A DNA stretch of 64,000 nucleotides from Bathynomus jamesi (Eukaryota > Arthropoda > Malacostraca > Isopoda > Cirolanidae), in contig JAJOZX010000485.1 in the NCBI GenBank assembly GCA_023014485.1, forward strand, positions 420,001-484,000. Direction: 5' to 3'. Each line of letters opens with the position of its first letter. The first letter of the stretch is position 1. Both the position numbers and the translations under genes were made by a program. The notes beneath the pieces are model-generated. The model ran no database searches. It saw nothing but the letters and a program-made list of their open reading frames with translations, and was not told the origin of the DNA. Below are positions 54,851 to 64,000 of this stretch, one piece after another.

Positions 54851-56771
54851 GTTGTTTTATTCTAAAACTGTTCTCCACTCTATTTGGGCCATGTGTGATC
54901 TGATTTCTTCCCAATTTATGGTCTTGGAGTTTAAGTTAAAAGCCCCAAATTTGCTTCTTCCTTCCGTATGTGTATTGTCTTTTAAAGTTATCGCCATATT
55001 TGTTGATAACTCGATTATATTGTGGTCTGAGATAATAGTTGGAGTTATTTTTATATCGCAATCAAGTTCGTGTTATTTGTGAATACCAGATCTAGGCAGT
55101 TATTTTTCCTGGTATTTTCTGTTATCTCCTGTGTCAGCATAAACTCGTTTGTGAGAGCCATCAGCATTTTGCTTGCTCCTGGTCCTCTCTTGTGCCCCCC
55201 TTATCTTGCTGTATAAATATATTTCTACCCACCTTTTTGTATTTTATAAATGGGAAATTAAAATCGCAAGAGTATTATATTAGGGATGGAGAGTTTACGG
55301 ACTTTATTAGGGTTCTGATATCATCAATGGCATCCGAAAATTTTTCATTTGGAGAGTTTGGAGGTCTATAGATGACTATCAGTACCACGTTTAGTTTCTC
55401 TATTTTCACTGCAAGGGTTTCCACGAAACTGTTGGATTTACTTATTACCGTCTCTGTCATATGCCTCTCATGTATATAAATAGCACAACCACCTTTACGT
55501 CTCGCTGTTCTATCCGCTCTTAGTAAGTTGAATCCATCGATATGCAATTTTTCTTATCGATACAGTGTTCGCAGTTATCGCAGTTTCCTTGGCAGTCTTT
55601 AAGATGTGTTTCTGTGAGGCATGCGATGTCCGCCCTTGTTTCGTCCATAAAACCTTTCAGGTACGAAACTTTGTTTAGTGAATTGTTCGGTTTTATTCCT
55701 TGAATATTTGCCAGGACAATGTTTATGTTCTTTGTTTTGCATTGCCCCTTGTGCATTTTAAGTTCGTTGTCCTTTGATATCGCGTGTTTTGTAGCCTTGT
55801 GGTCCTCCGAGATGGATCCGTTCCCGCCTACCTGTTCTGGTAGCTTCTTGCCATGTAGCGGTCCGGCTCGAGGGTTCCCAGCTGTGTCAGCTGCATGTGC
55901 TGTATAAGACTTAGCAGCCGTATTGTGTCCGAGATGTTGAAAAAATTTGTGTGCTATTGTGTTTTGTTTGCTATTTGGGTACATATTTTTTCTCACATTC
56001 CTTCTGTTGTCATTTGAGACTTGTCCTTTGTCCTTTGAACTTGTCGGGAGATGATGGTAGTAGCATTTTCTCCCGTACTGGCAGGTTCCATATGTCGCGT
56101 AGGTCTTGCAAATGTCCGGATGGTAGAATTTGCATTTTCCCAAATTTGCAGTGACCATTATTGTAGAAGTAGTTGCACACAGGAGGGTGTTCGTAAATAC
56201 ATTCTCCTCCCTTATATCTGCATATTCCTTTCACATAGTATTTACATATATTTTCTTCCCATTTTTACTTGGGGCCTTTGTTTTTGGTGGTTTCAGTATG
56301 GTTTCTTTATTGTCTACTTGTTTTTTCCTATTGCTGCTAATGCCCTTTGTTTGAAAACTTTGGATTTGGTTTTGTGCCTCTGTTTCCTCTGTTGGTGCTT
56401 CTTTTATTTCTATTATTTCTGCTTTTGCTGTTTTCTTTTCCTGTTCGTTTTTCGCAGTTTCCTCTCGTACTATCTTCGTTCCTTCTATTTCTTTTCTCTG
56501 TTCACTATTCATAAGCTCCTCTTTTGCCTTTTCCTCATAGTCTCGTTCTGCTTTAAAAACGTAAACGAGTTTATTTCGATTATGCAGCTTTTGCAGAAGA
56601 ACTTGATTCCGTTCACTTGTTTAGCCCGTTATAAGAGAGATTTCTTCGTCGCTCCATTCAGGCATTGAAATTCGACTAAGTCTGGCAAAGATCACAGCGA
56701 ATTGTTTTTGATTCATCTGTTTCTTTTTTACAGTATCCACAGGGTTGTATGAATTGATTTACCATTGCCAT
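54851..56771 (-). pseudogene. CCCH-finger LINE copy B, zinc-finger and endonuclease half
   Basis: From ATG 56771: a CX2C...CX2C finger (CGYCKKETDESKTIRCDLC), a charged linker rich in K/E (56231-56512), then three CCCH zinc fingers: YYVKGICRYKGGECIYEH, CNYFYNNGHCKFG and CKTYATYGTCQYGRKCYYHH (CX8CX5CX3H). The AP-endonuclease domain follows: NIVLANIQGIKPNNS, DIACLTETHLKDC (catalytic Glu), NLLRADRTARRKGGCAIYIH, LNVVLIVIYRPPNSPNEKFS and SDHNIIELS. Frameshifts lie between the second and third fingers (near 56125) and near 55530. The fingers probably bind the element RNA; that is inference. Confidence 0.88.
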
Positions 56772-57244
56772 GTTTCTAATGGTATGTAAATGATTGTGCT
56801 CGAAATATTAACTCAAAATGGTAATTTATTAAGTGAGGTATTTGACTCGACTTTAGAAATGAGGGAGGGAAAGTTTTTCCGTTATTCCGTGGGGTGGGGG
56901 ATGGGGGATGTGGCACGCTGTAGGTTCTCACTGATTGGTGCCCTGGAGTGTACCGCGGGGATACTGAGGGATATTGCCTTTCGATGGGCAGTTAGATTTC
57001 CTCCGAGAGAAAACACTCGGAATAGATTGTATAGATTAAGTTGCTTTAATTTATTTGCTTTATTTCAACAAACGCCGCTATTTCACCACTTAAATAGGCA
57101 TACGACTGTGTTCACTGAATATTCACTCAAAATTTCACTACTTAAAAAGGATTAACTGCTGGATTTTTATTGTAATATCACTTTTATTCGGACTTTCCAA
57201 CGAAACACGTGTAACCGTCACACTGGCAGGAAATATATATATAT

Positions 57245-57282
<38 letters not shown>

Positions 57283-57284
57283 AA
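56772..57284. other. No gene seen
   Basis: Spacer between two head-to-head LINE copies. It has a GC-rich patch (56890-57010) with chance open frames and a TA tract (57235-57282). Confidence 0.45.
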
Positions 57285-58260
57285 GGGTACGCAAAAGGGT
57301 ACTGCGGATATCGGGATGGGTAATGCCTCTATGCACATCCCATATTATGTAACACACATTACACAATTGGATATTGCAAATTTGAATAAAAGTACAAATT
57401 CCACCATCTTACTGTTTGCAACACCTATGCAAGATATGGAAGGTGCAAATACGGACAAAAATGCCGTTACACCCTCAAAAAACCCGACAGGTGAGCAGAC
57501 GAACCCAGCAACAAAGAGGGCTACCAATTTTTTAGATGTAGCCACACAATTCAACTATTGAATACCATCCAACAAATACAAAGCAAACTGACAAATACAG
57601 GGATCCGAGACCCGTACAGAAGGCATACAGAAAGACATTACATGCGATATCGGGACAACTGTTATCGAAACAGATAAATAGAGGAAAATTCTCGGAAGGT
57701 CACAAGGCAACGAAACCGGCACCACCATTGGAAAATGAATCGGAAATACAAGTATGTAAAAACGAAAGGGAAAAAATAAAAATAATCCTAGCCAACATTC
57801 AGGGCCTTAAATCAAACCATTCCCCGGACAAAATTTTATACCTGAAAGAACTAATGCAAGAAACCGGAGCAGATTTTGCATGCCTCACGGAAACCCATCT
57901 AAAGGACTGCCAGGCGAACTGTGAAAACTGTGAGTTCTGTGTTGACAAAAAAGAAATACAAATTGACAACTATAACATCTTCCGAGCCGACAGAACAGTG
58001 AGACGTAAAGGAAGATGTGCTATTTACACATGCGAAAGGCATATGGCCGGAATGACTACAAGTAGCCTACCTCAAAAAGCTATGTAGAATGTGTAGCAGC
58101 AAAAGTTGAAATATTAAATATGGTACTAATTGTAATGTACAGACCCCAGAACACGCCGACCTCAAAATTCTCAGATTCCATTGCAGATGTAAGAAACTGG
58201 GTAAAAGATCTACACTCTCCAACCCCAAATATTTTTCTGTGTTGATTTTAATTTTCCATT
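57285..58260 (+). pseudogene. CCCH-finger LINE copy C, zinc-finger and endonuclease half
   Basis: Plus strand. Degenerate finger remnants at 57290-57480: YAKGYCGYRDG, CNTHYTIGYCKFE with a stop, and CNTYARYGRCKYGQKCRYT. Then KIIILANIQGLKSNHS-type start at about 57775, YLKELMQETGADFACLTETH (catalytic Glu), LKDCQANCENCEFCVDKKE (a Cys-rich insert shared with copy B), NIFRADRTVRRKGRCAIYTC, a frameshift near 58075, and VLIVMYRPQNTPTSKFSD. The N-terminal CxxC finger is absent, so the copy is 5' truncated at the TA tract. Confidence 0.85.
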
Positions 58261-60830
58261 CATGAAATATAAAAGATAGGAAAAAATATATGTATACACC
58301 AGGACAAGGGGGGCACACGGGAAGATCAGGAGCAGGTAAAGATGCTACTAGCTCTAGCTAATTAATTTATGTTAACACAAGAAATAACAGAAAACACAAG
58401 AAAAACAACTGCCTAGATTTGGTATTCACAAACAACAGCAACCTAATTGGTAATTTAGAAATATCCCCATTATTGAAATAACAACCAATATAAAAGCAAC
58501 AGGAAAGGAAAGAACACGAACAACAGAAAGAAGCAAATTCGAAATTTTTAATTTTCACTCCAAGGCTATAAACTGGGAAGATGCTGCATCCAGCATGGAA
58601 GTAATAGAGTGGAAAACCATCTTCGAGGCCAAGACAACGAAAGAGATGCTAGTGACCTTAGAGAAAACGCTGGAAATTGTGGAAAGACATGTCCCAAAAA
58701 TACAACAAAGAGGAAAGAGAAGCAGGTTCGAGACACAAAAGAGGTCATTGTTCTGAAAGAGAAAAAGAGTGACTGCAAAATTTAGTAACTATAAAGATAA
58801 CAACATCAGAAAAATATTAAATGATAAACTGCAGAGTATCGATGGCGTCATACAGGAACAAATTAAGAAGCATACAGAAAAAGAAGACGACGCTATAGAA
58901 GCGATAAAGGTTAACTCAAAGTACTGTACTTCTATAATTTTGCAAAAAGGAAGTCGAAAAACCATGCGACTATCGGACCTTTGAAAAACGAAGACAGTGC
59001 TTTATCTGATGATCTAACAGAAGTATCTGAAATATTAAGAGATCAGTACGAATTATCTTTCAGTATCCCAAAAACTGACAAACTGAGATGCGATAGAAAC
59101 GCGTTCTTTGAAGAAGAACTACATGGGGAAAGTATAACGAACTTCGACTTTACGACAGATGATATTAGTATTACACAAGTTATATGGAAACTAAAAGCAC
59201 ACTCAGCGGCAAGACCGGACAAATGGAATGCTACACTGATCAAAAACTGCAAGAATACAATCGCTGAGCCCCTATATTGGATATGGAGACGATCACTAGA
59301 CACGGGAGAAATACCGGGCATCCTGAAGAGCGCGAACATTGTCCCAATATATAAAGGAGATCGATCCGAGGCCAAAAACTATAGGCCAGTGTCGCTTACA
59401 TCTCATCTCGCTAAAATATTTGAAAGAATAGTTGGACAGAAAATCTGACTTTTTGGAAACTCAGAAAAAATTAAATGATAACCAACATAGGTTTCGGTCA
59501 GGCAGATCATGCCTATCACAACTAATGGAACACTACAACAACATTATTGATGCAATGGAAAGTAATGAAAACTATGATGTAATATTCACAGACTTTGCCA
59601 AAGCGTTCGACAAATGTGACCATCGAATCATAATACATAAACTGAAATATATGGGAATAACAGGAAAAGTAGGGAAATGGATATATAATTTCCTTAGTGA
59701 GCGGCGGCAAGTCGTTACAGTACAGGGAGTATCTTCATCAGAATCAGAAGTACTCAGCTCATTACCACAGGGAGCAGTATTAGTTCCATTACTCTTCATA
59801 ATCATGCTAACTGACATAGATGAGGACGTTACCAGAGACAGCACAGTAACATTCTTTGCCGATGACACAAAGATCAGTAGAAAAATAAGAAACCCAGAAG
59901 ATATAGGATCTCTACAAACAGACATGAACAGAATCTACAAGTGAACGGAAGACAACAATATGAAGTTTAACACTGAGAAATTTCAACTGTTACGGTACGG
60001 ACAAAGAGAGGACCTAAAATCCATGGAATATTATACCCCAAATGGACAGGAAATTCAGAGAAATTCTAAAGCAAAAGATTTAGGGGTTGTAATGACAGAT
60101 GATGCGAAATTTGAAACACAAAATAAGATAGCAGTAAACTGAGCAAAGAGAATAACTGGGCAGTACTGAGAACCTTTAAACGAAGGGATAGGAATATAAT
60201 GATTCCTCTACTAAAAAAACTAATCATACCCAAATTGGAATACTGCTAGGTCCTAACATGCCCAATGCCCATATAAAAAAGAAGACATTAGACAGCTAGA
60301 AGGGATTCAGAGAAGCTTCACAACCAAGATCAAGGGATGCAAAGAACTAAATTACTGGGAAAAGTTACGCGAATTAAACCTATATTCACTGGAAAGGAGA
60401 AGAGGGAGATACACCATTATTTACACTTGGAAGATAATGGAGAAACTAGTCCCTAATCTCACTCTGAACTCTGTAACTCCCCAAACAACAGTGGAAAGCC
60501 GAAAAGGAAGACTGTGTCGTGTTCCCAAATTAAAGACTAGACAGGGAACATTCTTAATCCTGAAAGAAAATAGTTTTGTAGTGAGAGGACCAAAACTGTT
60601 TAATCAGCTGCCCAAAGACCTAAGGAACACGAGTGGTGTTGCAGTGGACATCTTCAAAAGAAGATTAGACGCCTGGTTCAGAACAATTCCCGATGAGCCG
60701 GGCGTACCTGGCTATGTGAGGTGGAGAGTACAAGAAACCAACTCACTCTTTCACCAGGCCAACTCGAGAGGAGGGGCGACAAGCTTGACCTTCGTGAAAT
60801 GAGGAATCATCGCACGGAACATTTAAAAGG
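58261..60830 (+). pseudogene. CCCH-finger LINE copy C, RT half
   Basis: Plus strand: EAIKVNSKYFYNFAKRKSKN (in shifted frames), AHSAARPDKWNATLIKNCKN, SANIVPIYKG, NYRPVSLTSHLAKIFERIVG, a frameshift near 59445, HRFRSGRSCLSQLMEHYNNI, FTDFAKAFDKCDHRIIIHKL, LPQGAVLVPLLF and FADDTKISRK (59855-59866: both catalytic Asp present). Then LGVVMTDDAKFETQNKI, a stop near 60140, and the tail KENSFVVRGPKLFNQLPKDL to SLTFVK and TGA at 60802. Better preserved than copy B but still dead. A mariner adjoins the 3' end. Confidence 0.92.
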
Positions 60831-60837
60831 TTGAACG

Positions 60838-62012
60838 AGGGCCACTCAATATATTTTGCCCCACCTATTTTTTTTCTTCCCAAGTTTCCTTGTAAGTTCC
60901 AGAAGTTTTGTACACAAGTAGTTACATACCTTTTTTACAAGCTTTTGTTTTTCCACATAGTCTCCATCTTTTTCTACGGCTTTCCTCCACCTCGAAACAA
61001 GGGCCTTTATTCCTTGCTGGTAAAAGTCCGCTGGGTTCCGCTGGAGCCATCTCTTAACCTCCTCAACAATCTCATCGTCACTCTAAAACTTTTTTCCACG
61101 AATAGCATCCTTCATTGGCCCAAACAAATGGAAGTCTGAAGGTGCCAGATCCGGGCTGTATGGAGGGTGGGGTAACAGTCAAACGCATTTTTGTGATGGC
61201 CTCTCTTGTTTGCAAACTGTTGTGTGGTCTTGCGTTGTCGTGCAAAAGAAGGACGTCTTCCAGTTTTCTCTCCGGTCGAACTCGCTTTATACGTCTCTGG
61301 AGTCTCTGTAGGGTAGCAATATATGCCTTTGAGTTGATTGTTTGTCCTTTCTTCATAATGTCCACCAGAATCACCCCTTTCATGTCCCAGAAGATGGTGG
61401 CCATAACCTTTCCGGCAGAGGGAACTATTTTGAACTTTTTCTTGCGTGGGGAGTCTGCGTGATGCCACTCCATGGATTGGCGTTTTGTTTGAGGTTCAAA
61501 GTGATGTACTCAAGTCTCATCCCGTCACAATTCGTGAAAGGAAGTCATCCCCTTCTGTCTTGTATCGAACCAACGACTCAGAAGCAATTTCTTTTCTTTG
61601 GGCTTTGTGATCTTCAGTCAGTTGGCGAGGAACAAACCGTGAACACACTTTTGAGTATCCCAGTTGCTGAATTATCGTATTCACACTTCCTTCACTAATT
61701 CCTAGCTCCAGTGATAGCTCCTTGTATGTGACGCGCCGATTTCATCGAATGATGCTGTTAGCACGTTGCACAGTGTGAGATGTGACAGCCGATGCTGGGC
61801 GACCGCTACGTGGCTCATCATCGAGGCTGGCTCTCACTCTCTCCGATGATCTCACACGTTTAGACCAGCGTCCAACTGTGCTTCGATCAACAACAGTATC
61901 TCCGTAAACATTTTGAGACGTTTGTGAATATTTCCAACTCTTTCCTTCTTTCTGCAGTTAAGAACTCGATAACAGCTCTCTGTTTCCGACGCACATCACT
62001 GTCAGACGCCAT
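60838..62012 (-). pseudogene. SETMAR-like mariner transposase
   Basis: ATG at 62012: MASDSDVRRKQRAVIEFLTA, then a broken HTH region. HTVQRANSIIR-like and HRLFLANLTEDHKAQRKEI-like segments follow, then SRIVTG*D (normally GDETW), FEPQTKRQSMEWHHADSPRK, GKVMATIFWDMKGVILVDIM, LLLHDNARPHNSLQTREAIT (second Asp), and SGTFRLPFVWANEGCYSW (frameshifted SPDLAPSDFHLFGPL). The FEPxTKxQSMEWxH and HDNARPH motifs are typical of the mariner subgroup that includes human SETMAR. GAGGGCCACTCAATATATTT at about 60838 is the probable terminus. Multiple frameshifts. Confidence 0.9.
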
Positions 62013-62188
62013 TTTCGAAACTGCGTTAACCATCGGTTTTATAGTAAATTTATACAAGGTCGTTTAAAAGCGGTTTTATACAAGGAAGGGAGGTTCAAAG
62101 TGGAAAAATCCGGTTATGTGAAGCGCAGAAAGTTCAAACTTACGGCCCAAAAGACATTTCAGCCCCATGGTCTTTTATTTAACTACAA
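62013..62188. other. 5' flank of the SETMAR-like mariner
   Basis: Contains AGGGAGGTTCAAAGTGG and TTCAAACTTACGGCCC. No clear partner for the left mariner terminus was found. Confidence 0.4.
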
Positions 62189-62684
62189 TAGCGGACTGGC
62201 CATCTGGAATACCGGGAGAATTCCCGGTGGGCCGGTCGATCTGTGGGCCAGTGAGGGTAACATGAAAAATATAGACAAAAAAAGAAAAGTAAATGATCTC
62301 CCATCTCCCCATTCCTCCGTCTGCGCAGCCGCCGCAGTCCATTCCCCCCGGTGATGTAAACAAATAATAAGTTGGCAAAAAGAATGATCCGAATGGTATT
62401 TATACGTGTTATATTCCTGCGTAATACTAGAATAATTTTGATCTGCATCGTGGATAATTTTTTTCTAGACCTGCCAACCCTATGGACAGTGGACTGATGG
62501 CGTTGCTCAGGCCGCTATGCATAGATGTTAATTCAGATATTGCTGTTGACAAGCTATGTTTATCAACTAATGTATCTTTTACAGTTTTACTTCAATATAT
62601 TGTTTAGCTAATCACTGATATAAAACTTAAAAGTGTCCAAATAGTGTTGTGTTTTTCGATGAAATAAACAACTGAAATATCGCA

Positions 62685-62989
62685 ATGAATAGGGACAGTT
62701 GCAAAATACCAAGTCAACTCAGTCAAAAACGCAGAGGTGGCGCCGAATAATTAAGAGATAAGAAAGCAAAATATCTTGAAGCTGATGCATCCAAATGTCG
62801 AAAATTAAATGACTTGTTTAGTAGTAGTAGTAGAGCTGCCGGCCATGCCCATACCGAGCTAGGTAGCACAAGTAAATCAGTGCAGGTGCTGCTGCTGCTC
62901 CTGCAGAATCCCATGCAGGTGAAATTGTGGAAGAGGACGGCATAGCTGAGTGCGAGCCTAGTGCAAGGAAAATTTTTGCATCTGAAACG
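62685..62989 (+). pseudogene. hAT protein, exon 1
   Basis: ATG 62685: MNRDSCKIPSQLSQKRRGGA, an in-frame TAA at 62748-62750, LRDKKAKYLEADASKCRKLN then DLFSSSS. A one-base shift near 62880 leads to AAAAPAESHAGEIVEEDGIA and ARKIFASET, ending exactly at ACG|GTAAGC (62989/62990). The content (low complexity, acidic, KKRKGGAEK-like start) fits the N-terminus of hAT proteins annotated as zinc finger MYM-type 1-like. A 0.8-kb AT-rich intron follows. Confidence 0.75.
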
Positions 62990-63822
62990 GTAAGCATGGT
63001 TTTATAATACCGATTTCTATTCATTGGAGTTTTCCTATCTCTTTTCATTATAATCCACTATACTTGATCCGTATAATATTCCTGGTAATGCTAATGGCTT
63101 CCAAACTGTTTATTTTTGCTCTTATATTTGCTATTGCTACTTTGCTAGTTATATTTGCTAATATAACTAGCAGAGTAAGGTATATTTGCTAGTAAGTTAA
63201 TAACTTACTAGCAAATAAAAGCTCAATACAAACTCCAAAATACATCTTTCTAGTAGTATTTGACATGCTTTGTTCAAATCTGACTAGGGATGCACCAGAT
63301 TTACTATTTTACTATCCACAGCTAGATTTGGATTTTCATGATAACTGCTTAAATCCAGGCTGGATAGTGTTATTTGGAATATTTTTATTATGTATCTCAG
63401 TTAAAAAATAATGCTTATACATCTCCAACATTTGATTTTTTAGTGGGCCAATGCAATGTATTTGATAGTGTGATAAATTGGAGCTATATGTATTTTTTTT
63501 CTTTGAATCTGTAGCATTTGATGATTTGAGAAAGTAAGAGTCAATAATATTTTTAAATAATAAAACAAAATAAAATAAATTTCATAAATTATTATATAAA
63601 ATATTTATATATTAGCATTAAATTTAATAATTTTTAAATCATAATAAATCTTTTATTAAAATGACAAAAAATCAGCTGAAAAATGACATAATAATAATTA
63701 ATTTTATTAATATAAAATTAATAAAATAAATATTATAAATAAAAAAATAAACATATTATATTATTAATTATTTTATTATTTTATTTCATTATTAATTAGC
63801 TTATTTATTCTTTCATGTGCAG
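62990..63822. other. Intron of the hAT gene, AT-rich
   Basis: Donor GTAAGC at 62990 and acceptor TTTCATGTGCAG at 63811-63822. It holds palindromic TTGCTAGTAAGTTAATAACTTACTAGCAA-like words near 63190-63225 (written here only as a motif description: inverted TTGCTAGTAAGTTA) and strongly AT-rich DNA from 63540. No coding signal. Confidence 0.6.
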
Positions 63823-64000
63823 GTTGATGATCGGCCCAGTTCACCTGCAGCAGAAGAAAGAGTCACGGAAAACAAGGATGCCAGCCCAACCTTTGACTAT
63901 TTTAAGCGACCCAAATCAGATGACCACCAATTGTTTTTTAGTTTCCACCCACAGCAGAAGTCAAGAAACCCTGTGGTGCAGAGAGTTTCCTTTTGCAAAG
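63823..64000 (+). CDS. hAT protein, exon 2 (partial)
   Basis: In phase with exon 1: VDDRPSSPAAEERVTENKDA, PTFDYFKRPKSDDHQLFFSF, HPQQKSRNPVVQRVSFCK, open to the window end. FF(S/L)FHPxQ followed by basic residues is the start of the TTF-type zinc-finger region in this hAT group. No defects in the visible 59 codons; the rest is outside. Confidence 0.75.

Larger units (their letters stand above)
62189..64000 (+). mobile_element. hAT element, 5' part (runs off the window)
   Basis: Starts with TAGCGGACTGGCCATCTGG followed by CCGGTGGGCCGGTCG, the common (CAG)CGGACTGGCC hAT terminus. Downstream is a two-exon start of a ZMYM/TTF-type hAT protein. The right terminus lies beyond the window. Confidence 0.82.

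Noticed and set aside
56051..56668. 205-codon plus-strand frame opposite LINE copy B
   Set aside because: It is the antisense of the zinc-finger region and linker of the LINE and is hydrophobic only because of the complementary codons.

Overview
The window is eukaryotic, AT-rich and almost entirely made of transposable elements. I found no prokaryotic signatures and no gene I can firmly assign to the host. The TE mix (mariner/Tc1, hAT, PIF/Harbinger, pogo/Tigger, Merlin, Helitron, several LINEs, tRNA- and 5S-derived SINEs), very long TA/GT/GA microsatellites and an AACCT (TTAGG) run at 38061-38096 suggest an arthropod. A microsatellite-rich crustacean such as a decapod is my best guess, but this is inference.

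Layout. 0.4-8.6 kb: two decayed copies of one LINE 3' region. The second copy is split by a 416-bp hAT MITE and by a 4.7-kb PIF/Harbinger (3464-8148), which still carries a MADF/BESS protein gene and an oppositely oriented DDE transposase gene. That Harbinger itself holds a Tigger and a Helitron 3' end. 8.6-17.6 kb: a CR1-like LINE on the minus strand, broken into five pieces by nested insertions (two mariners, hATs, foldbacks, a Jockey/I-like LINE tail, two hAT MITEs and an 8-bp-TSD repeat). 17.6-31 kb: a TTF-type hAT fragment, a LINE endonuclease interrupted by a hAT, SINE fragments, microsatellites and long stretches without recognisable genes. 31-52 kb: a run of mariner derivatives at every stage of shrinkage, foldback MITEs, a Merlin transposase split by a 593-bp hairpin, a tRNA-type SINE and a 5S-type SINE. 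52.7-60.8 kb: two nearly complete but broken LINEs of one family in opposite orientation, with a CxxC finger, three CCCH zinc fingers, an AP endonuclease and an RT; a third, truncated copy is at 47.4 kb. 60.8-64 kb: a SETMAR-like mariner and the 5' half of an intron-bearing hAT running off the window.

No intact transposase or RT was found; nearly all coding remnants carry stops, frameshifts or truncations. Three small open regions beside splice-like signals (34.4, 48.9 and 51.3 kb) are the only candidates for host exons and are weak. The strongest observations are the interlocked two-gene Harbinger, the mariner copies whose two ends are mirror copies of the transposase 3' end, the zinc-finger-rich LINE family, the hairpin inserted in Merlin, and two SINEs with different heads but a common 3' tail.
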